Source of the DNA: Lepidostoma basale
Lineage: Eukaryota; Arthropoda; Insecta; Trichoptera; Lepidostomatidae
Assembly (NCBI GenBank): GCA_022606425.2
Contig: JAHDVF020000994.1
Coordinates: 62,001-126,000 of the forward strand
Length of the DNA: 64,000 bases
Direction: 5' to 3'
Position numbers and translations under genes: made by a program. The first letter of the stretch is position 1. Every line of letters begins with the position of its first letter. The notes beneath the pieces were generated by a model, which saw nothing but the letters and a program-made list of their open reading frames with translations, was not told the origin of the DNA and ran no database searches. Shown here piece after piece: positions 31,355-40,839 of this stretch.

Positions 31355-31861
31355 CAAGGTATATAGAATAATATGGTAAGATATTGCGCACGTAGCATGC
31401 TATCCCTTTCTAATAATTTGCTGTCAAGTGACGTCATGTGGTGAACTCGAAATCGAAACGAAACTATAAACAAACCTAAATAACTATAAACAAGCTAAAT
31501 CAAATGGAGTTGATTTGCCATATCCAGTTAAAAATCTTTTTTATCGATGTAAAATGTTTTTCAAAATAAGAACAATGAACTTAAAGCTCATTGAAGATGC
31601 TAACTCTAAAAAAAGAAAAATAAAAAAAACAATAACTTAAATAAAGAAAACGATTTGTCATAATTTATTTAATACAATTACAAAAACTTCTTTTAATTAG
31701 ACGTAATAAATAAACAAAGAAAAATTCCATACCCAATGTATAAATATATACTCAACTCATACTACACAACCTAATGCTTGGGTCTCCACGTGACGTAGCT
31801 GCGCAGTAGATGTCAAAAATAAAACGCGGAATATCTTACCATATTTATTCTATATACCTTG
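31355..31861. mobile_element. MITE nested in the Harbinger-type element
   Basis: Inverted ends CAAGGTATATAGAATA / TATTCTATATACCTTG extend through ATATGGTAAGATATT with one indel. A 9-bp direct repeat GTGTCTGTC flanks it (31346-31354, 31862-31870). The interior is AT-rich and non-coding. The superfamily is not established; duplication length depends on where the end is placed (7 to 9 bp). Confidence 0.85.
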
Positions 31862-32180
31862 GTGTCTGTCCATAGACGCGGAGCTAGGTAGCGGAGCGGA
31901 GTTGCGGAATGTGTTTTTCCATGCGCAGAGCTTGGCCGCGAGTACGCGACGAGTCATTTGAGCTGCCAGCGGCGGGTGAATGGCTTAGTTCTACGCGAAA
32001 TGTCGCTGGTAGCAGACATGTTATCGAAAAAGTTTTTACGTTATTACCTCACATTTCTCAAGGAAGAAGAGTTGGAGTTAGAAGAAATCGAATTACTGAC
32101 CATATACCATTTGAACAATTTTTTAAGGAAACATAGATTTTGGCGGTAAGGCCGCAATCCGCACCAGCGCTCGTTTCTCC

Positions 32181-32350
32181 TTTCCGCTTCCCCGCTCCGC
32201 TTCTCCGCTCCGCTTCTCCGCTCCGCTTCTCCGCTCCGCTTCTCCGCTCCGCTTCTCCGCTCCGCTTCTCCGCTCCGCTTCTCCGCTTCTGCCCTCCGCT
32301 TCCCCGCTTCCCCGCTCCGCGCCTCGCTCCGCGCCTCGCTCCGCTTCCCG
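32181..32350. repeat. 13-bp GC-rich tandem array
   Basis: Unit CCGCTCCGCTTCT repeated about eight times from 32194, degenerating into CCGCTTCCCCGCT and CGCTCCGCGCCT. The word CCGCTCCG is also in the Harbinger-type ends (CCGCTCCGCTCCGGTGGACA). Confidence 0.9.
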
Positions 32351-32477
32351 GTTTTGTATGAATTTTTAAACTAGTTCGCAACTCCCTGTCCACTGAAGAG
32401 GAGCGGAGATTTTATGCAAATCTATTGGTGGATTTTTACTTCGCTCACCGCTCCGCTCCGGTGGACAGGCACTCTAA

Positions 32478-33069
32478 TGGAACTGCCTTGACCCACCCCG
32501 TGTTACAGAGCTACTGATGATGATACGCCATATTGGCTGTAAGACTGTGTCTATTTGTTGCGAAAACAGATACTAAAATATGTGAGCTTCCGTTGGGTGA
32601 AGGGTTTAGGATCGTTAACTTTATATCGTAATATTAACTTTTATGTCACCCCCCAAGAAGCTACTCTCGAGGAAAATGATTCGAGAAACGTTCCGGGTAG
32701 ATTAAGGTTACAGCAAGTGAAACGAGAAAAGTGAATTCAAAGACACGTAGGGGGAATGACATGTTACGAAAATAATCCTGTTTGTTGTATATTAGGTTGT
32801 GTGGTTAAAAGGGATTAATATTTAAATAATCATTATTTTGTTTCAGTGCTGTACCTTACAATTTGACAGGGAAAATATAATGGAATTAATCGAATTTTTA
32901 ATGTTACTGCTGTGTCCCTTTTTAATTATCGTAAACAGGTTCTTATAAAAATTATCAAGCACTCACGTTGTGCTTTCATATTTTAAAATTTATAAATATA
33001 GTATACGAGTATATAATAACATTGGAAATCTGGAAAAAGTGGATGAATTTGTATATTAAGAAAGTATGT
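32478..33069. other. Unassigned sequence
   Basis: Nothing recognised beyond AT-rich DNA. Confidence 0.4.
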
Positions 33070-33152
33070 TTACAAAGGATATTGAAGGTTGGGGCAGGCA
33101 ACAAAGTGAATGGTGCACTTAAACTTACCATCGCAAACAAATGTCCATAAAA
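33070..33152 (+). pseudogene. TTAG-tailed non-LTR scrap
   Basis: Encodes KVGAGNKVNGALKLTIANKC, the conserved block seen at 57342-57542. Confidence 0.65.
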
Positions 33153-33879
33153 ATACGGTGTTTTTGCAACATTTTTTCGATTGGGTTCCGTATTCAAAAG
33201 TTATGCATTTTTTTCACTCAAAATTTTGATGAATACTCGTATTCGATTTTTTTTCAAACAGCTGTCATTTGTCCAAAATTGAGCCAATCCACTGAGCGAC
33301 TCATATCTCCGCCATTTTTTTGTTATTTTTTTTTCTAAATCTATTATATATATTTTTGTTTTTAAATCTATTATATGTATTCACAAAATAAAGAATAATT
33401 AATATTTGAAATGGCCAAGTCAGAAAAAATAATATTTTTGTGCCTATTTTTTCGAGCGTCAGAGTGGTGTACCCTCTTAACAAACATCCAATTTCACACT
33501 TCTATTTGATCTGTAGCTTTGTAATTTCTTATCCAATATTTATAGACGTCGATTAATCCAAAAATACACATCTCAAAATAGGTTCGTTTTAATTAATGAC
33601 TCTTGTGAATTTCGCTTTTGAAAAATGAACTTTGTTTGAACAAAACTCTTCTTTAGAAAACATGATTACTGTTGAACTATGTGAAATCCAGGAAATGAAA
33701 TTTTTCATTTTTTTATCTTCTTCTTCATATTAATATGTCATGTCGGGTTCCCCCGACGTCGATTATCATTTGAGGGTGCCTCCCCAGTTCCCATTTTTTT
33801 AAAAATAGATCAATCATGCGCAGAATAAGATTTTTATTATTTATACATATTTTCATTTCAAACAATGGTATTAACCTTC
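33153..33879. other. Unassigned AT-rich sequence
   Basis: 33715-33800 starts with TCTTCTTCTTCATATTAATA and then GTCGGGTTCCCCCGACGTCG; this could be the antisense 3' end of a GAA-tailed retroelement, not assignable. Confidence 0.35.
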
Positions 33880-33965
33880 ACATTTTATTTATGAATTTTT
33901 CATGACAGCTGTTTTATTTTGGTATCATCAAGTATAGTTTCGGCCAAAACAATATATTAACTATT
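33880..33965 (-). repeat. Family A arm, decayed
   Basis: CATGACAGCTGTTTTATTTT and GGTATCATCAAG are the remnant of a minus family A core, joined to TTTCGGCCAAAACAATAT. Confidence 0.5.
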
Positions 33966-34264
33966 ATTTATTTTTAATCCATATAATGAAGCAATAGACA
34001 GATATTGGTACTGTTAGATATATTTTTTTCTACACAAAACTACTCTGAAGATATTTTAAAATTATCAATGCAATTGTTACTATAATAATACTATTATAAA
34101 TGAAAACCTTCGTCTTGTTATGTATAATCAAAACGTTTTAGAATTAAAACTGATTGCTATAGCTTTAAAATACGAGAAAGAGAAGTCCTATGTAAGAGAA
34201 AGATGAACTACTTCGCAATTCAAATGAATATATTTAGATAGTTTGATAAATAAAAATTTTATAA
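33966..34264. other. Unassigned AT-rich sequence
   Basis: Nothing recognised. Confidence 0.35.
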
Positions 34265-34428
34265 AACACTTTTCAAAGAACACTTTGTATAAAACCATTT
34301 TATTTTGAGTAAGGAGCGTTAACTGGTTTCACTCTGTAACGGGCTTAATCAGTGCTATACGCAAACTAAACATTAAATACAAATAGCCCCATTTTAAATA
34401 TATTTCTACTTTCTGTAAACCACCCAAT
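34265..34428 (-). repeat. Family C, minus arm
   Basis: Minus strand: CTGATTA-A-GCCCGTTACAGAGT-GAAACCAGTT. It pairs with the plus arm at 34840-34985; family B is inserted between them. Confidence 0.75.
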
Positions 34429-34440
34429 AGATATCTATAG

Positions 34441-34700
34441 TAATAATTAAATAAAACGATGTTTTTAACTACATCCACTTTTGTCTTAATTTAGACAGCG
34501 ACCGGTTTCGCCAGGCTCGCTGGCATCGACAGACTGGTGTCCAGTCTGGTGGTGGTGACCCAGTCTGTCGATACCAGCGAGCCTGGCGAAACCGGTCGCT
34601 GTCTAAATTAAGACAAAAGTGGAAGTAGTTAAAAAAAACATCGTTTTATTTAATTATTATTTAAAATGAACTTCCATCAAGAGCTTTCAGTAAAATCATT
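34441..34700. mobile_element. Family B inverted pair with 12-bp target-site duplication
   Basis: The minus arm and plus arm face each other around GACTGGTGTCCAGTC. Both carry CTGTCGA-T-ACCAG/GCCAG...CTGGC-GAAACCGGTC. The right arm reaches the complete 3' end (GAGCTTTCAGTAAAATCATT); the left arm stops earlier at TAATAATTAAATAAAACG. The direct repeat AGATATCTATAG lies on both sides (34429-34440 and 34701-34712). A duplication of this size points to insertion by a retroelement-type mechanism. Confidence 0.8.
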
Positions 34701-34712
34701 AGATATCTATAG

Positions 34713-34839
34713 GTTTACACCTTACCCTTCCTCAACTTCAATTAATATTTAATTATGTATATTCGCCTCTTTTCATTTACTTCTTCTATTTTGGCCACCT
34801 CCTCCTAACTCCACCTTAACTTGCAACCATATGTTTAAT
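34713..34839. other. Family C centre, unassigned
   Basis: Region between the B insertion and the plus C arm. Contains no further motif. Confidence 0.3.
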
Positions 34840-34985
34840 GTTTAGTTTGTGTATAACCCTGATGAAGCTCGTTACAGAGTGAAACAGGTTGGCGTTCATT
34901 ACTCAAAATAAAGTGGTTTTATACAAAGAGTTTTATTCATTTTTGAAATATGTCAAACCACCAAGTATTCAATTCTTACCAAAAT
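34840..34985 (+). repeat. Family C, plus arm with 3' end
   Basis: Core at 34859-34890, then ACTCAAAATAAAGTGGTTTT and the 3' end TTGAAATATGTCAAACCACC. This is the uninterrupted form of the site that mariner entered at 18940. Confidence 0.8.
34859..34890 (+). ncRNA. Hammerhead ribozyme-like core, family C
   Basis: CTGATGA, extra A, stem II GCTC-GTTACA-GAGT, GAAA, ACAGGT, T. CUGANGA and GAAA are exact. The family palindrome ACCGGT has one substitution here. Confidence 0.45.
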
Positions 34986-35054
34986 CAAAAAAAATTCTTA
35001 TTATTGTATACATATAATTCGATCTGAATTCTTGCCACCATGAAAATAGTCTAG

Positions 35055-35175
35055 GCATGCGTCTATGAGATTCTTCAAGCTGTTATAGGTTTATGGCTTC
35101 AAGCCGTTTCGCCAGTTCGCTGCCAACTTCTGGCCCGGTCGAAGCCATAGACCTGAATAGAATTTAATTAAATAT
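35055..35175. repeat. Family B-prime inverted unit
   Basis: Minus strand contains GGCAGCGAACTGGCGAAACG. Flanks TATGGCTTC / GAAGCCATA are inverted. Related to 58740-58935. Confidence 0.5.
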
Positions 35176-35384
35176 ACTATTAAGTAATGTAATTTTTTTT
35201 TTTAATTTTCATTATTAACTATCCCAACAGTTGATTTATATTATTTATTCTTCTTTACCCTATGTTTTTTGGAACGTAAGTAAACGCTATTTCATTATTT
35301 ATCAATTTCTTACTTGTCACAGTCCTCTAAAATAAAATAAAATGTGGTACAGATGAAAGAAAATATATAATATTATATATAGGT
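35176..35384. other. Unassigned AT-rich sequence
   Basis: Nothing recognised. Confidence 0.3.
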
Positions 35385-35668
35385 AGAGAAACTACGAGTG
35401 ACCCAAAGAGCCATGGAAAGAGCCATGTTAGGAATAAGGCTAAGCGACAGATTCAAAAACGATACGGTGAGAGAAAAAACAAAGGTCACTGACATCATCC
35501 GGCGACTCTAAAATGGCAATGGGCAGGTCACGTAGCCAGAAGCTCAGATGAAAAGTGGACAATAAGACTGCTGACTTGGAGACCGTGGACGGCGAAGAGA
35601 AGGCAAGCAAATGGAGGAGGCCTTTGTCCAGGAGTGGACGGGAATAGGCTGAGGAAGAAGAAGATGTT
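35385..35668 (+). pseudogene. RTE-like non-LTR C-terminal fragment
   Basis: Encodes, with one break near 35505, KLRVTQRAMERAMLGIRLSD, WQWAGHVARSSDEKW and WRRPLSRSGRE-like end; 3' end GAGGAAGAAGAAGATG. Matches the 22385-23035 subfamily. Confidence 0.75.
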
Positions 35669-35874
35669 ACATAACAAAAACTGACTAATCTCTGATGTTT
35701 TTAACAGTATGAACTCAAACGAATAAGTATTTTGTGTAGGATTTTGATATAATTTGATCTAGAACTTTAATTGTTTAATTTAATGGAAACATTATTTTGA
35801 AGAACTTACATACATATTTTTTTTATGAATTATTATGTTATCCTTTTGCTTTTAAATTTATTTTTTAGGAATAT
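35669..35874. other. Unassigned AT-rich sequence
   Basis: Nothing recognised. Confidence 0.3.
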
Positions 35875-36168
35875 GAAACATCAGGGTCAGACTGAATAAA
35901 CAGAGATGGGCCGGTCACGTTCAGAGGATGCCGTCATCGCGAACGCCAAAAAGATTGCTGGAGTGGCACCCAGGTGGTAGAAGACCAGTTGGACGACCAA
36001 GGCTGCGATGGGAGGATGAAGTTGGGAGAGATGGGGCAAGATTGTTACGAGTGTCAGAGTGGAGGGTCGAAGCGGAGGACAGGAGGAGTTGGAGGCGAAG
36101 AATACTGGAGGCTAAGGCTCGATATGGGCTGTAAGGCCATCGAAGAAGAAGAAGATGAAACATAAATT
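35875..36168 (+). pseudogene. Non-LTR retrotransposon C-terminus, GAAGAAGAAG tail
   Basis: Open frame from about 35893: RWAGHVQRMPSSRTPKRLLE, RRPVGRPRLRWEDEVGRDGA, DRRSWRRRILEAKARYGL, stop at 36132, then CATCGAAGAAGAAGAAGATG. Only one copy in the window. 5'-truncated. Proteins of this type bind and copy their own RNA, but the catalytic region is absent here. Confidence 0.8.
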
Positions 36169-36710
36169 TTCCACTTCAGTAAAAGGGGTTATCTAATGAA
36201 ACAGGCAGTATTTATTTAAGAGACCGCCTAAAATTATAATACTAATTATAACGTCAAGGTGAGGAGCGGGGGTCGTTAACTTATTTTTTAAGGGAATATT
36301 TCTCTCTCAGTTAGCTGGGCGCGGCTTGGGGGCCCATTACCCCGTTGCTGCGCCTCTGCAGCTTGCGTAATATTTTATAAAATTCTCGTGTACCTATTTT
36401 TAAAGTTGTCATAAAGTTTCTTTATTACGCGTCTTAAACGGAACGCGTCAACGAAAATATCCAGGAAGATTTTTACTAAGGAATGTTCTAACGTGTAGGT
36501 TCGTTCTTTTTATATGCATCCTCTCTAGATAGACGTGTTTTTAGCGGTACAAAAACAAACACATATTTCTATTTTAAGTATACCTACAGTTTTTCGGCAC
36601 TATTTATTTACCACAAAAAAGGAGAAAAAAATAGAATCAAACCGCGTTACTTGACTGAAGAATTGGTTTGATTTGGGCTGCTTTCCGTAAATTAGACCAT
36701 ATATATATAA
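36169..36710. other. Unassigned sequence
   Basis: 36255-36370 is GC-richer (GGGGGCCCATTACCCCGTTG) with no repeat partner. Confidence 0.35.
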
Positions 36711-36712
36711 TT

Positions 36713-36795
36713 GGGTAGTGGTCTAAGGGATAGAACGCTTGGCTCCTGATCCAGGGGACATGGGTTCAAGCCTGGACACGACCAGATTCCTTCTT
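36713..36795 (+). repeat. tRNA-like sequence, second SINE type or tRNA pseudogene
   Basis: A-box-like TGGTCTAAGGG (36719-36729) and B-box-like GGGTTCAAGCC at 36762-36772. Between them CTTGG and CCAGG can pair as an anticodon stem, but the loop is 8 nt. No acceptor stem closes, so not a working tRNA. An A-run at 36883-36895 could be a SINE tail. Confidence 0.55.
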
Positions 36796-36904
36796 CATAA
36801 TAATGAGCTATTTTCTGCTCACATTGAAGATTGTAAGATAAATTCTAATATCATTGATGTAAATCCTTGATGTTAGTCTTTTTAAAAAAAAAAAACCTTA
36901 AACG

Positions 36905-37200
36905 CAAGTTCATTATTAACTATCCAACAGTTATGCCTGTGGGTAGGGCAATCTTATTGCTAAATCGGGTCGCCTCGGAGGTCGCCATATTTCGTGATAG
37001 TGTGAGTTGCCTCAGGGATGCAATATCAATGTTATGATTCTTTCTAATTCTTAAGCTAATTTTTTTAATTTTTTTTATGCTTCTTTTATAAATTCTAATA
37101 ATGTATAATAATTGCAAACGATCTGGAATTATATGTCTGTAATGTTTGTGATTTTTATTAAAATAAATGAAAAATAAATAAATGAAGTTGTTTGACAGGA
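36905..37200 (+). pseudogene. AATAAATGA-tailed non-LTR 3' fragment
   Basis: Encodes VMPVGRAILLLNRVASEVAI and a C-terminus ending LSML, aligned to the end of 7159-7806. The tail is AATAAATGAAAAATAAATAA. Confidence 0.8.
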
Positions 37201-37254
37201 TCTAATCAGTGATATCTAATGGGTTTGAAACTATTACATTGTCTAAAACAAAAC

Positions 37255-37765
37255 TAACTCACTAACTAACTAACCATCACGCCGTCTCAGCGAAGGGGTA
37301 GGCAGAATGAATTGACTGCCACACCTTTCTTTCCTGACATATTTCTTTCGATTCCTCAACATTCATACATTGTGTCATGCACGCGCGTCGATTTCTCTGA
37401 CTCCTCACATGGTCGACATTCAATATTTGATTTATTTGATCGTGCCATATGTCCAAACCATCTTAATGATCCATTCATTATTTTGTTCATAATACCATCA
37501 TTCGCACCGCATTCACTTATTATATTTTCATTCGACACTCTATCCATACACAGAGTATCCGCACATTCGTCTAAGAGATCTCATTTCTACTACATTTATT
37601 CTACTTTTATCCTTCTTTTGCCAGTTTCATGTTTCGCTTCCATACATAAGGGTCGGTAGAAGAACACCATTGTGCAATGCCATCCTAGCTTTTTTGGATA
37701 AATTTTTGTTTGCGATGACAACTTTAAGTGCATCATTCACTCTGTTGCCTGCCTTAACCCTTCTT
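37255..37765 (-). pseudogene. TTAG-tailed non-LTR fragment
   Basis: Plus strand AACTCACTAACTAACTAACC marks the 3' end. The minus strand holds NGSLRWFGHMAR (with a deletion fusing it to the DQINQ region), RVSNENIISECGANDGIMNK, then broken frames up to KVNDALKVVIANK near 37690. Confidence 0.8.
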
Positions 37766-37965
37766 GTCTCAAAAAAGGGCAAATAAATTGAGAATCGTCC
37801 AAAGAGCTATATTGGGAATCAGTATAACGGACAATAGAGAAACATCACTATTAGAGCCAGAACAGGAGTGTCACCACTGGAAGAGTGACAGTGTAACTGA
37901 CGCTGGGCAGACCATGTCGCTTGCAGCTCTGAGAATAGATGGACAAAACATCTCCTTTGAACGGC
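37766..37965 (+). pseudogene. RTE-like non-LTR scrap
   Basis: [20 protein letters not shown] is a clear match to RTE C-terminal style. It runs into the AT microsatellite at ATCTCCTTTGAACGGC. Confidence 0.7.
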
Positions 37966-38163
<198 letters not shown>

Positions 38164-38374
38164 GGAATTTATTATTGACGAAAACGTTATTTTATATTTA
38201 TTGATTATATTTTACAGGAGTGACCTTATTCGGAATCAAATATTTGATACACAAAAAAATCAGGTACGTTGTACATGACTTATGTATATCACGTATATCA
38301 CCACTTTCGAAGAAAATATGCTTTCATAAAACGTAGCGATATTTAAAAAAAAATGTCATTTACAACAACAACAA
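38164..38374. other. Unassigned AT-rich sequence
   Basis: Nothing recognised. Confidence 0.3.
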
Positions 38375-38467
38375 ACCATCACACCGTTTTCCCGTAAGGG
38401 TAAGAAGAGAGGGTAGACTACCACACTACTCTATCCTGATACACCTCTCTAGATCCCTCCATATTCA
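38375..38467 (-). pseudogene. TTAG-tailed non-LTR scrap (3' end)
   Basis: ACAACAAACCATCACACCGT then complements of the last about 25 codons. Confidence 0.6.
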
Positions 38468-38620
38468 TACAGAATAAGGGCGGATGGGAAATGTTATATT
38501 ACATAAAGCGATTGCTTAACCCAACCAATGAGTACTGTTAACTCCTCGACCACCATATTCTGTTTCCAAAAACAATTTACATCTTCGTCTCTATTGAGAT
38601 ACAATTAATCCTTAAAAAGT
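38468..38620 (-). repeat. Family F partial copy
   Basis: GAATAAGGGCGGATGGGAAA to CTATTGAGATACAATTAATC. It joins the previous retroelement scrap without spacer. Confidence 0.7.
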
Positions 38621-38799
38621 TCAGTGCGTACGATTTGGATTATCGTAAAGTGTTAACAAGAATATTCAGAGCAAAGCTCAATTATTTACTCTCAATTCTT
38701 AAAGCGATAGAAATTTGAAAATTTAAAGCGAAATGTAATTACAATAATGGGCCCTTCGCCTGGTCATAATTAGTAAAACGTAGCCCTTGGCTATAGCAT
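38621..38799. other. Unassigned, possible low-copy DNA
   Basis: Continuous across the hAT insertion with 39574-39740. Confidence 0.3.
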
Positions 38800-38807
38800 C
38801 TGGGAGG

Positions 38808-39565
38808 CAGTGGCGTGCCTAGGGTCAACCAGTAAGGCAAGCCCGTCCGACTTTTAAGTGTTATAATATTAGTAGTTATAATGAATTTTTCCGGGTTAAA
38901 AGAGTTTTATCTTTCTAAATTAATTTCGTAAATTCATTAATTTTAAATCCCATTTTAGGCTCATTTTAAATCTATACATAAAATATTTTTCTGCATCACC
39001 AAACTCATGTTCTTGTATAATATGTATAATAATGTATTTACAAATACAAGAAGAAATATAATTGATAAGCTGTAAAAGGACAATAATAATAAATTTGTTA
39101 ACACCGAAACATGAATTATAAATAAATGTTCGTGAAGAAATCACATACCTAATCTTTCTTTTCATAACATTTCTGCACATAACGTAAATGACAGATAACA
39201 TTCTGACAACAGAAATGAAGTTCGTGACACATTGAATAGTAACATACTTCAGAGTGATAAAGCCCGGCTTCAAATCCATACAAAAAATTGTAGATACTTC
39301 TGGTATAAGTGTGACAAAGACCCTTTTACATTTTGCATGCCCAATATGAAGCCCATAGAAAACATGTCGACGTAGGCGATTTCGCCGGCATCTCACCTCC
39401 GATACGTATGAGTGAAATAAAATACGGCGCGTATGAGTTAACTCGCGCGAAAATTCAAAATATTATTTTATTCGTAGACGGCTCAAACGCGCAAAAAACA
39501 TTGTTTTATCATAGATTTTTTAAGGCAAGCCCGGCTTTTCGGCTTGTATGGAAGTACCGCCACTG
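38808..39565. mobile_element. hAT-type non-autonomous DNA transposon
   Basis: Left end CAGTGGCGTGCCTAGG; the complement of the right end reads CAGTGGCGGTACTTCC. A perfect 8-bp direct repeat CTGGGAGG flanks it (38800-38807, 39566-39573). CAGTGGCG-type ends and 8-bp duplications are hAT hallmarks. The word AAGGCAAGCCCG occurs near both ends in direct orientation. The 758-bp interior holds a minus ORF (39396-38920) with no transposase motifs. Confidence 0.88.
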
Positions 39566-39573
39566 CTGGGAGG

Positions 39574-39744
39574 GCTTAATCTACTCCGGTGGACTGTTTA
39601 ATGGCTAAACTTATAATTTTTATTTAATTATAAGATAGCAAACGTATTATTTTTTTTACCAAAAAAGCTTCAACTGTATATTCACACAATTTTTTTAAAA
39701 TTAAATAAATTTGAAGTGTCTTTAATTTAAATAATAAAAGCATC
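39574..39744. other. Unassigned sequence after hAT
   Basis: Nothing recognised. Confidence 0.3.
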
Positions 39745-39805
39745 CTGTTCCCAGAAAAACAATTTACATCTTCGTCTCTATTGAGATACAATTAATCCTT
39801 ATAAA
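39745..39805 (-). repeat. Family F scrap
   Basis: AACAATTTACATCTTCGTCT then ATTGAGATACAATTAATCCT. Confidence 0.7.
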
Positions 39806-39834
39806 AGCATTATATTAAAATAAAATATTAATGT

Positions 39835-39990
39835 CGGTCACGTGAGAAGTCGTAGAAATTGACGTGACGGTATGACACGATGTATTTATTTTGAAGTAGC
39901 GAAAGAAGTATATGAGTAAAGAACAGTGTGCAGGTCAATTATTTCTGCCTACCCCTTTGGAGAGACGGTGTGATGGTATGTTTATTATTT
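39835..39990 (+). pseudogene. TTAG-tailed non-LTR scrap (3' end)
   Basis: CGGTCACGTGAGAAGTCGTA to GAGACGGTGTGATGG. The last about 35 codons, frame broken. Confidence 0.7.
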
Positions 39991-40014
39991 ATTGTTTCTT
40001 GAACAATGATATAA

Positions 40015-40225
40015 AACTTCATAATATTTAATACGAATGAAAACGTTAGTTTTCTAGAACTTTTATTATATTTTATGGGAATGATATGTTTCGACCTTCT
40101 AAGGCATTATCAAATGTTTTATCAAAAACATTTGATAATGCCTTAGAAGGGCGAAACATGTCATTTTCATAAAATATAATAAAACTCCTAGAAAACTGAC
40201 ATTTTCATTCGTATTAATTAGTTAG
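40015..40225. repeat. Family D inverted pair, complete
   Basis: Outer ends AATACGAATGAAAACG and TTTTCATTCGTATT. Both arms carry TTTGATAATGCCTTAGAAGG and GAAACAT(A/G)TC. TTGATAA replaces CTGANGA in both arms, so the family as a whole diverges at C3 and G8. Confidence 0.8.
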
Positions 40226-40299
40226 TTAAATAGTTAGTTAGCATTGCATTACATTACATTTTAAATATAAAGTTAAAATATAAAGTTCGAGAAGTATCT

Positions 40300-40400
40300 A
40301 AGGACATAGCAGTATGGCGGTCCATCCCCTCTGCCTACCCCTCTTACTACCCTTTCGGGGAAATGGCGTGATGGCTAGTAGTTTGTTAGAACATTACATA
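40300..40400 (+). pseudogene. TTAG-family 3' end scrap
   Basis: TATGGCGGTCCATCCCCTCT to GGCGTGATGGCTAG. Contains a small internal duplication CTACCCCT/CTACCCTT. Confidence 0.6.
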
Positions 40401-40472
40401 TTTATTTGTGCATATAAAAAACCTTATTATATAATTACATGATCAAAACAGACCTTATTCATGAATTTTTAT

Positions 40473-40770
40473 TAATATTTTATTTAGTACCTTAAAATTT
40501 AAAACACCATTATAATATCACAATTTCTTTTTATTCACTGAGAGTATCGCGGCAGCTGTTTCGCCAACCGATGTTGGCATCATCAGGTGTTACAATAAAC
40601 TTTATTGTAACACCTGATGATGCCAACATCGGTTGGCGAAACAGCTGACGCGACACTCTTAGTGAATTTAAAAGAAATTGTGATATTTAGATAGATAGTG
40701 TTTTAAATTTTAACAGTAATAATCTTGAAGTATCATAGTGTTTCGGCCAAAACAATGGACTATTTAATTT
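40473..40770. repeat. Family A inverted pair, nearly symmetrical
   Basis: Minus core CTGATGA at 40580-40586 and plus core at 40614-40620, both followed by T, GCCAACATCGGTTGGC, GAAAC. In both arms the GTC site is mutated (GCC and GAC). The 3' module ends CAATGGACTATTTAA. A 10-bp repeat TTTATTTAGT occurs before and after the unit and may be its duplication. Confidence 0.75.
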
Positions 40771-40839
40771 ATTTAGTCTAAATAACTAACTAACTGCCAA
40801 TGTTTACACAGATGAAGGGCTTCTGTGTCCCGAAACATT

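Larger units (their letters stand above)
31290..32474. mobile_element. Harbinger-type non-autonomous DNA transposon
   Basis: Ends: GGGTGCCTGTCCACTGGAGC at left, and the complement of the right end reads GAGTGCCTGTCCACCGGAGC. A 3-bp TAA repeat flanks both (31287-31289, 32475-32477), as PIF/Harbinger elements make. The left end motif is repeated internally at 31862-31920 (GTGTCTGTCCATAGACGCGG). No transposase is encoded. It holds a nested MITE and a GC-rich tandem array. Confidence 0.8.

Noticed and set aside
32058..32393. 111-residue minus ORF rich in RSGEAERRSGAEK repeats
   Set aside because: It is just the translation of the 13-bp GC-rich array; length and composition follow from the repeat.
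38920..39396. 158-residue minus ORF inside the hAT-type element
   Set aside because: No hAT dimerisation or BED-type residues; probably chance in AT-rich interior.
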